From Thermoanaerobaculia bacterium (GTDB taxonomy: Bacteria; Acidobacteriota; Thermoanaerobaculia; UBA5066): DNA of 64,000 bases. Below are positions 1 through 7,091 of this stretch, piece by piece. The notes beneath the pieces are model-generated. The model made no database searches, was not told where the DNA came from, and was given only the letters and a program-made list of their open reading frames with translations. The stretch spans positions 60,708-124,707 of the forward strand of contig JAJVIN010000051.1 of the NCBI GenBank assembly GCA_022071945.1, read 5' to 3'. The translations under genes and the position numbers were made by a program. How positions within the stretch are numbered: position 1 is the first letter of the stretch; the number at the start of each line of letters is the position of its first letter.

Positions 1-2
1 GC

Positions 3-185
3 ACCGTGACGGACCTTTACCTCTACACGATGGAGCACCGTCACCACCTCCGTCAGCGGTACGGCCGCGCCGCGGACAAGCCCCCTCGCGCCGTGCGGCA
101 CTTCGCCCTCACCGAGGCGAGAAAACGTCGCAAGAAGGGCGGCCTTCTGGAGTGGTGGCGCAGAAGGCGGGAACGCTTCTTCTGA
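3..185 (+). CDS. 3' end of an unidentified gene (partial)
   Basis: An open frame enters from the left edge and stops with TGA, giving the last 60 residues of a protein. The tail is very basic and rich in Arg, Lys, His and Trp, ending LLEWWRRRRERFF. It has high-GC codon use like its neighbours and is followed by a strong hairpin. The start lies outside the window. I do not recognise the family; a cytoplasmic nucleic-acid-binding or membrane-proximal tail would both fit. Confidence 0.5.
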   Translation, partial: TVTDLYLYTMEHRHHLRQRYGRAADKPPRAVRHFALTEARKRRKKGGLLEWWRRRRERFF

Positions 186-208
186 CTTCCGTCGACCTCG
201 GCGTCCCG

Positions 209-250
209 TTCCCACTCGCCCCGGGGCGGCACCCGCGGGGCGAGTGGGAA
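209..250. repeat. Perfect 14-bp inverted repeat, probable terminator hairpin
   Basis: TTCCCACTCGCCCC at 209-222 is matched exactly by its reverse complement at 237-250, with a 14-base spacer. It begins 24 bases after the stop of the partial gene and 86 bases before the next start, where a transcript end would be expected. There is no U-tract, so this would be a non-canonical or Rho-assisted terminator, or a REP-like element. Confidence 0.55.
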
Positions 251-336
251 GAGACATCCTGGCGCCAAACCCCGCCGGGCCCGGCACCGCCGTGGACCGG
301 TTCCTGGTATGTTTTCGACCCCTCAAGGAGGTCCCG

Positions 337-1593
337 ATGTCCGACATGAAAGACGCGCGGAAGAAACCCAGACTCGTGCTCCTCGGCTCGGGATTCGCCA
401 GTATCACCCTGCTCGACCACATCGACCGGAAGCTGTTCGACATCACCGTCGTCAGCCTGCGCAATCACTTCCTCTTTACCCCCCTGCTTCCCAGCACCAC
501 GGTGGGAACGATCGAGTTCAGGAGCGTGATCGAGCCGGTCCGGCACAACCGCCCCGGCGTCAAGTTCCTCCTCGCCGAGGCATCCTCGCTCGACACGCGG
601 GAACGGAGGGTCATCTGCAGGGAACGGGAAACGCGGAGCGAATTCAGCCTCTCCTACGACCTCCTGGTCATCAGCGTCGGGGCCGTGAACAACACGTTCG
701 GGACACCGGGAGTCGAGGAGCACGCCTTCTTCCTGAAAGAGGCCCGTGACGCCCGCAAGATCCGCAACCGGATCATCTCCTGTCTCGAACAGGCGTGCCT
801 GCCCGAGACGTCCGGGGAAGAGCGCAGGCGGCTCCTGAGCATCGCCGTCGTCGGCGGCGGCCCCACCGGCGTCGAGTTTGCCGCCGAGCTCAACGACCTT
901 CTCGACGAGGACCTGAAGAAAGCCTACCCAGAGATCTCGGGCCAGATGAAGATCACGCTCTTCGAGGCCGGGAAGGAGATCCTGGGCGCCTTCGACTCGG
1001 AGCTGAGCTCCTACACCCGGGACCACTTCAGGCGTCAGGGGATAGACGTCCGGCTGGAAACGCCGGTCGCCGAGGTCCGCGCCCGCTCCCTCGTCCTGAA
1101 AAACGGCGAGGAGATCCCGGCCGGCCTCGTCGTCTGGTCGACCGGGTACAGCCCCACGGGCTTCGTCGCCCGGCTGAAATTCGAAAGGGACCGCGCGGGG
1201 CGCCTCCTTCTGGACGAGTTCCTCAGGATCCCCGATGCCCCGGGTGTCTACGCCGCGGGCGACTGCGCCCAGATCGGAGGCAAGTCCCTCCCCCAGACCG
1301 CCCAGGTGGCCATGCAGCAGGGGAAGTACCTCGCTCGAGCCTTCGTTCGCCAGCAGAAAGGGAAGAAGGTCGAGCCGTTCAAGTTCGTCAATCTCGGGAT
1401 GCTGGCCTACATTGGCGAAAACGAAGCCCTTGCCGAGATCCCGAAGGCGGGCGTATCCGCGCGAGGCGTCTTGACCTACATGTTCTGGCGATCGGCCTAC
1501 CTGACCCGCCTCGTGAGCCTGAAGAACAAGGTCCTCGTCCTCTTCGACTGGTCGAAGGCCCTGGTCTTCGGGCGGGACCTCTCGAAGTTCTGA
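337..1593 (+). CDS. Type II NADH dehydrogenase-like FAD/NAD oxidoreductase
   Basis: This 418-residue flavoprotein of the NDH-2 family would oxidise NADH and reduce a quinone at the membrane without pumping protons. An FAD-binding Rossmann motif (LLGSGFASI) lies near residue 15, the second NAD-binding motif AVVGGGPTGVEFAAEL near 170, and the FAD-contacting VYAAGDCAQ near 306. Length fits the family (about 400-450). The start is the ATG at 337, preceded by AAGGAG at 325-330; the frame is open further upstream but lacks a ribosome site. A ferredoxin or sulfide:quinone reductase is less likely, since no paired catalytic cysteines are obvious. Nothing ties it to the genes that follow except orientation. 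Confidence 0.85.
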   Translation: MSDMKDARKKPRLVLLGSGFASITLLDHIDRKLFDITVVSLRNHFLFTPLLPSTTVGTIEFRSVIEPVRHNRPGVKFLLAEASSLDTRERRVICRERETRSEFSLSYDLLVISVGAVNNTFGTPGVEEHAFFLKEARDARKIRNRIISCLEQACLPETSGEERRRLLSIAVVGGGPTGVEFAAELNDLLDEDLKKAYPEISGQMKITLFEAGKEILGAFDSELSSYTRDHFRRQGIDVRLETPVAEVRARSLVLKNGEEIPAGLVVWSTGYSPTGFVARLKFERDRAGRLLLDEFLRIPDAPGVYAAGDCAQIGGKSLPQTAQVAMQQGKYLARAFVRQQKGKKVEPFKFVNLGMLAYIGENEALAEIPKAGVSARGVLTYMFWRSAYLTRLVSLKNKVLVLFDWSKALVFGRDLSKF

Positions 1594-1673
1594 CCCCGCG
1601 ACCAAGAGCTTCCTTCGTCTCGACGCGAACCGGCCGCCCTCGGCGGGCGTAGGTTCGTCACCAGAGACGAGAC

Positions 1674-3125
1674 ATGAGAGCCGACGACAGAGACCCAGTA
1701 CCTCCAGCCGATCCCGGGGAACCTTTCTCGCCGGCCCCTCTCCACGGTCTCGTCACCCGGCACATCGAATCCCTCGGCGAGCGCTTCTTTTTCCACGAGG
1801 GCACCTGGAACGGGGCCGAGACTCTCCTCGATCCATCGCGGCGCTGGGAAGAGACTCTCGGCTCCACGCTCGTCCCGGGCGACCGGATCCTCGTGGCGGC
1901 CCGGCCGGCCCCGGCGGTCCTCTCCCTCCTGCTCGCCGCGATGAAGCAGGGCCTGACGATCGCTCTGGCGGGCGAGAGAGAGGACCTCTCGCTCCTGGCG
2001 GGCGAGGTCGATGCCCGCGCCGTGTTCGCGGATCACGACCCTCTGTTCGCGATCGCCTCCGAACGGGCCGGTTCGCGAGACCGCCCGGTTTTCCAGACGC
2101 GGGAGTCCCGGTTTCCGCCCTCCCCGCGGGCGCGTTTTCTGATCCGGACGTCGGGGACCTCCGGGGGCGCTCGCTGGGTTGCCCTCTCGGAGAGAAACGT
2201 CGTGGCGGTTCTCGAAAGCCACGTTCCGCGCCTCGGCCTTCAGGGCGGGACTGTCCTCTCCTCGCTCCCGTGGGCACACTCCTTCGGGCTCGTCCTCGAG
2301 CTTCTCGCGGGGCTTTCGGGCGGAGCGCGGATCGTCCGGGCCCCCGATTTCGGGCGCGATCCCGAGACTCTCATCGAGCTCGCCGCCTCCCATCCCGTGA
2401 CTCACTTCAACGCCGTTCCCCTGGCGATCGAGCGCCTGGCGGGGCGGCCGGGGGGACGGGCCTTCCTGGCGAAGCTACAAGGCGGGATCGTCGGCGGCGC
2501 GCCCATCACGCCCCGGGTCGCCAGGGTCCTTTCGGGCACGCGCCTCTGCGCCGGGTATGGACAGACCGAGGCCTCGCCGGGGATCGCTCTCGGGGATCCG
2601 GGAGAGTTCTCTCCGAACTGGCTGGGCCGGCCCGCCGGCTGCGAGGCCTGGATAGGTCCCGGCGGTGTTCTCACCTTCAGGGGCGACAACGCGTGCCTGG
2701 GTACCTGGGACCCTTCTCTGGGGCTTCGTCTTCTCGACCCTGGCCGCTCTGTCCCGACGGGAGACCTGGCACGTTCCGAGCGGGGAGGCTTCGTCTTCGA
2801 AGGCCGTGCCGCTGCCTCGTTCAAGCTCGCGAATGGACGCTTCGTCGAAGCCGCCCGGATCGAGCAGAGTCTGATCTCTCGTGGCGGCGCCCAGGCCGCG
2901 CTCCTGCGCTCGAGAGACGGACGATCGCTCGAGCTCATCCTCACGACCGGGGACGGCCGGACTCCCCCTGCCGAGACGCTCGCCGCCTGCCTCGGGCCGC
3001 TCATGTCCCTGCCACTCACCCTCTCGATGGTCGACGGCGCCTTCTGGATCCGGACGAGAAAGGGCGAGATCGACAGAATGAAACTGAAAATGCTTGACGC
3101 ATCCACAATGAAGCCCGCCGCGTAG
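1674..3125 (+). CDS. ANL-superfamily acyl/aryl-CoA ligase (AMP-binding), possibly hydroxycinnamate-specific
   Basis: A 483-residue adenylate-forming enzyme. Motif A3 appears as RTSGTSGGARWV near residue 160, A5 as AGYGQTEAS near 300, A7 as TGDLARSERGG near 360, and the C-terminal lysine region as RKGEIDRMKLK. These predict ATP-dependent activation of a carboxylic acid and transfer to CoA. The A8 stretch FEGRAAASFKLANGRFV resembles the FKL-x-x-G-x-W/F-V pattern I associate with feruloyl-CoA synthases. That matters because a PYP photoreceptor, whose chromophore is activated as p-coumaroyl-CoA, is encoded 1.3 kb downstream on the same strand. Substrate is inferred, not shown. No carrier-protein or condensation domain is attached, so a peptide-synthetase role is unlikely. 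It is on the short side for the family. Confidence 0.75.
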   Translation: MRADDRDPVPPADPGEPFSPAPLHGLVTRHIESLGERFFFHEGTWNGAETLLDPSRRWEETLGSTLVPGDRILVAARPAPAVLSLLLAAMKQGLTIALAGEREDLSLLAGEVDARAVFADHDPLFAIASERAGSRDRPVFQTRESRFPPSPRARFLIRTSGTSGGARWVALSERNVVAVLESHVPRLGLQGGTVLSSLPWAHSFGLVLELLAGLSGGARIVRAPDFGRDPETLIELAASHPVTHFNAVPLAIERLAGRPGGRAFLAKLQGGIVGGAPITPRVARVLSGTRLCAGYGQTEASPGIALGDPGEFSPNWLGRPAGCEAWIGPGGVLTFRGDNACLGTWDPSLGLRLLDPGRSVPTGDLARSERGGFVFEGRAAASFKLANGRFVEAARIEQSLISRGGAQAALLRSRDGRSLELILTTGDGRTPPAETLAACLGPLMSLPLTLSMVDGAFWIRTRKGEIDRMKLKMLDASTMKPAA

Positions 3126-3160
3126 AGAGGGAGCCTGCGGGCCGTCCCTCCAAAAGGAAC

Positions 3161-3189
3161 TCGACGTGAAACTCCGAGGCTCACGTCGA
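3161..3189. repeat. 9-bp inverted repeat between ligase and pseudo-receiver genes
   Basis: TCGACGTGA at 3161-3169 is repeated in inverted orientation at 3181-3189 with an 11-base spacer. It lies 35 bases after the ligase stop and 31 bases before the next GTG start. No U-run follows, so it could be an operator or an attenuating hairpin that separates or regulates the two genes. Confidence 0.4.
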
Positions 3190-3220
3190 TCGGACAGCTC
3201 AGAAACGGTGTGCGGGAACT

Positions 3221-4372
3221 GTGTCTGGAGAACTCATCGTCCTGACGGGCGCCGATGACGGCGTGCGAGATCAGATCGCGGCCGCCCTCCACGGCGAGGG
3301 CTACAAGGTCTTCAACGTCCCTTCCGAGGAAGCCGCCGTGGCCTCGCTCGGTGTGATGAATCTCGTGTCTCCCGACCTGGTGCTGACGGCACTCCAGGGC
3401 GAGGGGACGCCTCCGCTCGTGGCTCACTTGCGGGCGAATCCTTTGACGGAAGACGTCCCGATCCTCCTCTTTGCGAACGGCACTCACGAGGAACGCCGGC
3501 GGGCGCTGCGGCTCGGGATCCTCGACCTTCTCCAGAGGCCCTACGACCCGGAAGACGTACTGCTGATGGTCCGCCTCGCCCTGGAGCGAAGCCGGGAGAA
3601 GCGCCGCTCGGGCCAGGGCCTCAGAGGGACGCTCTCGATGCTCCCGCTCGCGGAACTCCTCCAATCGCTGGAAGCGGGCCGTCGGAGCTGCCTCGTGGAG
3701 CTTTCCGACCGGGGCCGCACCGCCACGTTGTGGGTCCGCGAGGGACGCGTCATCGAGGCCGAGTCGAGCGACGGACGCCGGGGCGAGGAGGCCGTTTACG
3801 CGCTCTTCCTGTGGAGCGAGGGCACCTTCACCGTCACGTACGGTCCGGTCCTCGTCCCGGAGAAGATCAACGTCTCCACCACCGGACTCCTCCTGGAGGC
3901 GGCAAGGAGAGCGGACGAGGAGTCGCAGGCCGGTCAGCAGCCGCCGTTCGCTTCGATCCCCGATCCCCCGCCGGCTCCCCCCGTCGAGTTGATGGCCGCC
4001 CACAGGGCCGTGACTCTCCTGAACATCTCGAGCGCGTACGCCGCGAACCTCATCCAGCCGTCGATGCTCGCCTCTGCCCTGGAGGAATCACGCCAGAAGA
4101 GCATCGCCGGCGGGCACTCCATCCTCGACGCCTTCGAGGTCCTCGAGGGCGGGCAGATCTCCATCCGGGGCCCCGCTTCATCTGTCGAGGAAGCCTCCAG
4201 GCTGATCTCCGGGGCGGCGAAGTGGCTGCTCGATTTCTTCGCCCGGATGAACCGTGCTTTCCCGGGGCACTTCGAACCTTCCCGGCTCGTTTCACTCTCC
4301 GAGGCCGTCCGCGACGACATGGAATCGCTCGGCTTCTATTCCGCCCTGGGACTGTCCGGCAAGGACGCGTAA
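3221..4372 (+). CDS. Pseudo-receiver plus DUF4388 (PATAN-like) regulatory protein
   Basis: A 383-residue cytoplasmic protein. Residues about 1-125 align with a CheY-like receiver (PDLVLTALQ, ILLFANG, LQRPYDPEDVLLMV). The position that should be the phosphorylated Asp is Ala (PDLVLTA in place of PDLVLLD), the N-terminal acidic pair is absent (LIVLTG) and the conserved Lys is Arg (QRPYDP), so phosphorylation is unlikely. Residues about 130-240 (GTLSMLPLAELLQSLEAGRR, LWVREGRVIEAES) match DUF4388, often found in bacterial signalling and motility proteins. The remainder is unassigned. Start is GTG with a weak ribosome site. It precedes the PYP-V4R gene by 22 bases and is probably co-transcribed with it. 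Confidence 0.75.
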   Translation: MSGELIVLTGADDGVRDQIAAALHGEGYKVFNVPSEEAAVASLGVMNLVSPDLVLTALQGEGTPPLVAHLRANPLTEDVPILLFANGTHEERRRALRLGILDLLQRPYDPEDVLLMVRLALERSREKRRSGQGLRGTLSMLPLAELLQSLEAGRRSCLVELSDRGRTATLWVREGRVIEAESSDGRRGEEAVYALFLWSEGTFTVTYGPVLVPEKINVSTTGLLLEAARRADEESQAGQQPPFASIPDPPPAPPVELMAAHRAVTLLNISSAYAANLIQPSMLASALEESRQKSIAGGHSILDAFEVLEGGQISIRGPASSVEEASRLISGAAKWLLDFFARMNRAFPGHFEPSRLVSLSEAVRDDMESLGFYSALGLSGKDA

Positions 4373-4394
4373 GACCGACATGGAGGATTCATTG

Positions 4395-5372
4395 ATGACC
4401 GACCTCTCGCGCCTTTCGCCCGCGGAGATCGACGCCCTGCCCTTCGGCTTCATCGGCCTCTCCCGCGAGGGGACGATCCGGAAATACAACCGCTATGAGG
4501 CCGACCTCGCCCGGATGAACCCCGAACGGGTCCTCGGGAAGAACTTCTTCCGTGAGGTCGCTCCCTGCACCCAGGTGAAGGAATTCGAGGGGCGCTTTCG
4601 GGACTTCGCCTCGGGGGAGATCGCCGATCCGGCGCTCTCGTTCGAGTTCGTCTTCTCGTTCCGCCACGGGGCGCAGCGCGTCAGGATCGGCCTCGTCAAG
4701 AGCCCGCTGCCCGACGAGATCATCGTCACGGTCAACCGGGTTCTGAATGTCGACCTCCCGCTGTCGGCCGAGATCCGCCACGACCCCGCGCGCCAGCTCT
4801 TGCTCGACTCTTCAGACCAGCGGGTCGTCGCCCTCGGTGGCGACTTCTGGCGGGCCCTCGACCGCGGGCTCGGCGGCATGCCCTCGCAGGCCCGCGCGGA
4901 CACCCTGCGGCTGGCTGGATTCGACTGGGGCATCAACCACGCCCTCAGGGTCGAGGCCCTGGTCCAGAAGACCCACAAGCTCGCCCTGCGCGAGACGGAG
5001 CTCTACGTCGCCCTCGAGTACCTGTCAGGATCGATCGGCGTTCTCGGCATGGGCCGCTTCGAGCTCGACCTCTCCCACCGCAAGCGCGGCCTGATGGTCG
5101 TCCATCACTTCGACAGCCCGCTCGTTACGGCCAGCGAGGGAAACGGGAGCTGCTGCGCTCTCCTCGAGGGCCTCCATGCGGGACTCCTGAGCCATCTCGC
5201 GGGCCGGTCGCTCACCGCGCGCGAGGTCACCTGCAGCCGCAACCCGAAGGAACCCTGCCGGTTCATCGCGGGAACCCCTTCCCGCCTCGAGAAGCTCTTC
5301 CACCCCACCCCGGGATCCTCCGACGCGGACCTCCTCGCGTCGTTCGGCGTCACCCCTCCGGTGCAGGGATGA
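4395..5372 (+). CDS. Photoactive-yellow-protein-like PAS domain fused to a V4R domain
   Basis: A 325-residue protein. Residues about 10-125 match photoactive yellow protein: GKNFFREVAPCTQ corresponds to GKNFFKDVAPCT around the chromophore-binding Cys69 of the Halorhodospira protein. Here the cysteine is C58, with Y31 and E35 matching Tyr42 and Glu46, which hydrogen-bond the p-coumarate. Thr50 and Arg52 are replaced by Ala and Met, which would be expected to alter colour or photocycle speed. Residues about 130-310 look like a V4R (4-vinyl-reductase) domain with a Cys-rich end (GNGSCCALLEGL, TCSRNPKEPCRF), a small-molecule-binding module. The start is ATG 4395 because GGAGG at 4382-4386 is 8 bases upstream; an in-frame ATG at 4380 overlaps that site. 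A light-dependent sensor is the best inference; a PAS domain with another ligand is the alternative. Confidence 0.8.
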   Translation: MTDLSRLSPAEIDALPFGFIGLSREGTIRKYNRYEADLARMNPERVLGKNFFREVAPCTQVKEFEGRFRDFASGEIADPALSFEFVFSFRHGAQRVRIGLVKSPLPDEIIVTVNRVLNVDLPLSAEIRHDPARQLLLDSSDQRVVALGGDFWRALDRGLGGMPSQARADTLRLAGFDWGINHALRVEALVQKTHKLALRETELYVALEYLSGSIGVLGMGRFELDLSHRKRGLMVVHHFDSPLVTASEGNGSCCALLEGLHAGLLSHLAGRSLTAREVTCSRNPKEPCRFIAGTPSRLEKLFHPTPGSSDADLLASFGVTPPVQG

Positions 5373-5572
5373 AAGACGAGAGGAGGAGCTCACGTCCCGT
5401 CGCGGATGAGATGGAGGCCGTCGCCTGGGGCTACGACCCAGACGACGACTTCATCTCGCCCCTCATCAAGACCGCGTCCTTCTTCAAGACGATGCCGTGG
5501 GAGGGAGAAGAGGACCCCGGGAGGCCGCTCACTCGCGGCCCCCGGGAAGAGGACAGCGAGAAGAGCGGGTGA
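5369..5572 (+). CDS. Small acidic/charged protein of unknown function (67 aa)
   Basis: The start overlaps the stop of the PYP-V4R gene in ATGA, the usual sign of translational coupling. The 67-residue product has a central segment (DDDFISPLIKTASFFKTMPW) between charged low-complexity ends. No family is recognised. It may be a partner or output peptide for the photoreceptor-like protein; that rests on position only. Confidence 0.45.
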   Translation: MKDERRSSRPVADEMEAVAWGYDPDDDFISPLIKTASFFKTMPWEGEEDPGRPLTRGPREEDSEKSG

Positions 5573-5580
5573 CGGCCTCG

Positions 5581-5931
5581 TCAGCCCACCTTTCGCTCGA
5601 CGGCGGCAAGGCGATCCTCGAGCTTTCTGATCCGGGCCTCCTGTTTCAGGATGTCCGTCAGCTTCTCTTTCATTTCGAGGAAAGCGCCCCGCATGGCGAC
5701 GACTTCCGTGGCGACTCGCATCTCGGACTCCGCGATCCGGTCTCCCACGGCCCGTAATTCAGCCCTGAACTCCAGTCGCGTCTCCTCGAGCCGCTCATTC
5801 GTCGCGTCGAGCCTCGCATTGGTGGCATCGAGACGCGAATTCGTCGCATCGATCCGGGACCCCAGGTTCTCTCCCAGGTTCTTGATCTCTTGCCAGATCA
5901 ATTTGAGGGTTTCAACCGTTTCGTCCGCCAT
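5581..5931 (-). CDS. Small coiled-coil protein
   Basis: A 116-residue protein that is almost wholly helical heptads. A perfect 7-residue repeat, (S/A)RLDATN, occurs in tandem near residues 25-45 (IDATNSRLDATNARLDATNE), followed by more heptads to the C-terminus (IRKLEDRLAAVERKV). There is no signal peptide and no catalytic motif. It lies 41 bases downstream of dinB in the same direction, so it may be the last gene of that operon. Its 3' end faces the rightward photoreceptor operon with an 8-base gap. Confidence 0.65.
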   Translation of the reverse strand: MADETVETLKLIWQEIKNLGENLGSRIDATNSRLDATNARLDATNERLEETRLEFRAELRAVGDRIAESEMRVATEVVAMRGAFLEMKEKLTDILKQEARIRKLEDRLAAVERKVG

Positions 5932-5972
5932 GAGCTCATTCTAGCTCCATCTCGCACGAAAATTGCATGAAG

Positions 5973-7091
5973 TCAGAGTTCCTCGAACAGGGAGAGCTGA
6001 TCGTCTTTCCCTGACGGTTCGAACGGGCTCGTCGAAAACCCGTGGACCGATACTCCGAGCAGCCTTACGGGACGCGCGCCCGCCTCGGTCTTGCCGAGGA
6101 GCGCGACCGCGCGCTCCCGGATCTCGCTCGCGGACCTCAGCGACGGGAAGCGGGTGTCGCTGCGCGTCACCGTCGTGAAGCCCGCGTACCGGACCTTCAG
6201 GGTCACGGTCCGGGCGAAGAGGCCCCTCCGCTCGAGCCACGCGGCTATTCGCGCCGAGAGCGAGGCCACTTCTGCCTCCATGCGGGGGATCTCCGTCAGG
6301 TCGGAATCGAATGTTCGCTCCGCCCCGCACGATTTCGCCGGCCGGTCGGGCACGACGGGCCTCTCGTCGCGGCCAAAGGCCAGTTCCCGCAGGCCCTCCG
6401 CCCAGCTCCCGACAGCCTTCCGCAGCTCTTCCTCCGGAAGAGTCCGGATCTCGACGAGCCTCGTGACGCCGATGGCGTGGAGCCTCGCCGCCGTCACCTT
6501 GCCGACTCCCCAGAGGGCCTCGACCGGTAGCCCTTCGAGGAACTTCTCGACGCGCTCGGGAGCGATGACGGTGAGCCCATCTGGCTTCCGCCACCCGGAG
6601 GCGATCTTGGCCAGGAACTTGTTCGGCGCGACACCGGCCGAGGCGGTCAGCCGCGTGGCCGCCTTGATCTCGTCCTTGACCTTTCGCGCCACGTTCACCC
6701 CGAGGGTCTCTCCCCAGCTGTTCTCCGTAACATCCAGGTAGGCCTCGTCCAGGGAGAGGGGCTCGACGAGGGGCGTCACCGATCGAAAGATCGAGAAGAC
6801 CTGGCTCGACGCGGCCTTGTAGCGAGAGAAGTCGGGCCTGACGATGACGAGGGACGGGCAGAGCTGAACGGCCCGCGCCATCGGAAGCGCGGAGCGGACG
6901 CCGAATTTCCGCGCCTCGTAGCTCGCGGCCGCGACGACACCCCGCCGGTTCGGGTCGCCCCCGACCGCCACGGGCCGTCCTCGGAGCGACGGGTCGTCCC
7001 TCTGCTCGACGGACGCGAAGAAGGCGTCCATGTCGACGTGGACGATCTTCCGAACCGCGGGATGCCCCGCGGTCTCCGCGGCGGAAGACAC
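5973..7091 (-). CDS. dinB: DNA polymerase IV (Y-family translesion polymerase)
   Basis: A 372-residue Y-family polymerase. The catalytic N-terminus shows HVDMDAFFASVEQ (metal-binding Asp) and RPVAVGGDPNRRGVVAAASY; the second acidic motif is LSLDEAYLDVTE; the thumb helix-hairpin-helix reads EALWGVGKVTAARL; the little-finger domain ends with a possible clamp-binding tail (DDQLSLFEEL). The GTG start at 7091 directly abuts the TAG of the upstream nuclease-FtsK gene, so it is translated as part of that operon. This is unusual, since dinB is normally solitary or LexA-controlled. It should make the complete polymerase. Confidence 0.93.
   Translation of the reverse strand: MSSAAETAGHPAVRKIVHVDMDAFFASVEQRDDPSLRGRPVAVGGDPNRRGVVAAASYEARKFGVRSALPMARAVQLCPSLVIVRPDFSRYKAASSQVFSIFRSVTPLVEPLSLDEAYLDVTENSWGETLGVNVARKVKDEIKAATRLTASAGVAPNKFLAKIASGWRKPDGLTVIAPERVEKFLEGLPVEALWGVGKVTAARLHAIGVTRLVEIRTLPEEELRKAVGSWAEGLRELAFGRDERPVVPDRPAKSCGAERTFDSDLTEIPRMEAEVASLSARIAAWLERRGLFARTVTLKVRYAGFTTVTRSDTRFPSLRSASEIRERAVALLGKTEAGARPVRLLGVSVHGFSTSPFEPSGKDDQLSLFEEL

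Noticed and set aside
109..1605. Long minus-strand frame opposite the NADH dehydrogenase
   Set aside because: No motif, and the plus strand has intact FAD and NAD sites with a ribosome site.
1674..3125. A nonribosomal-peptide-synthetase adenylation module
   Set aside because: No carrier or condensation domain is present in it or nearby, and the A8 region suits CoA ligases better.
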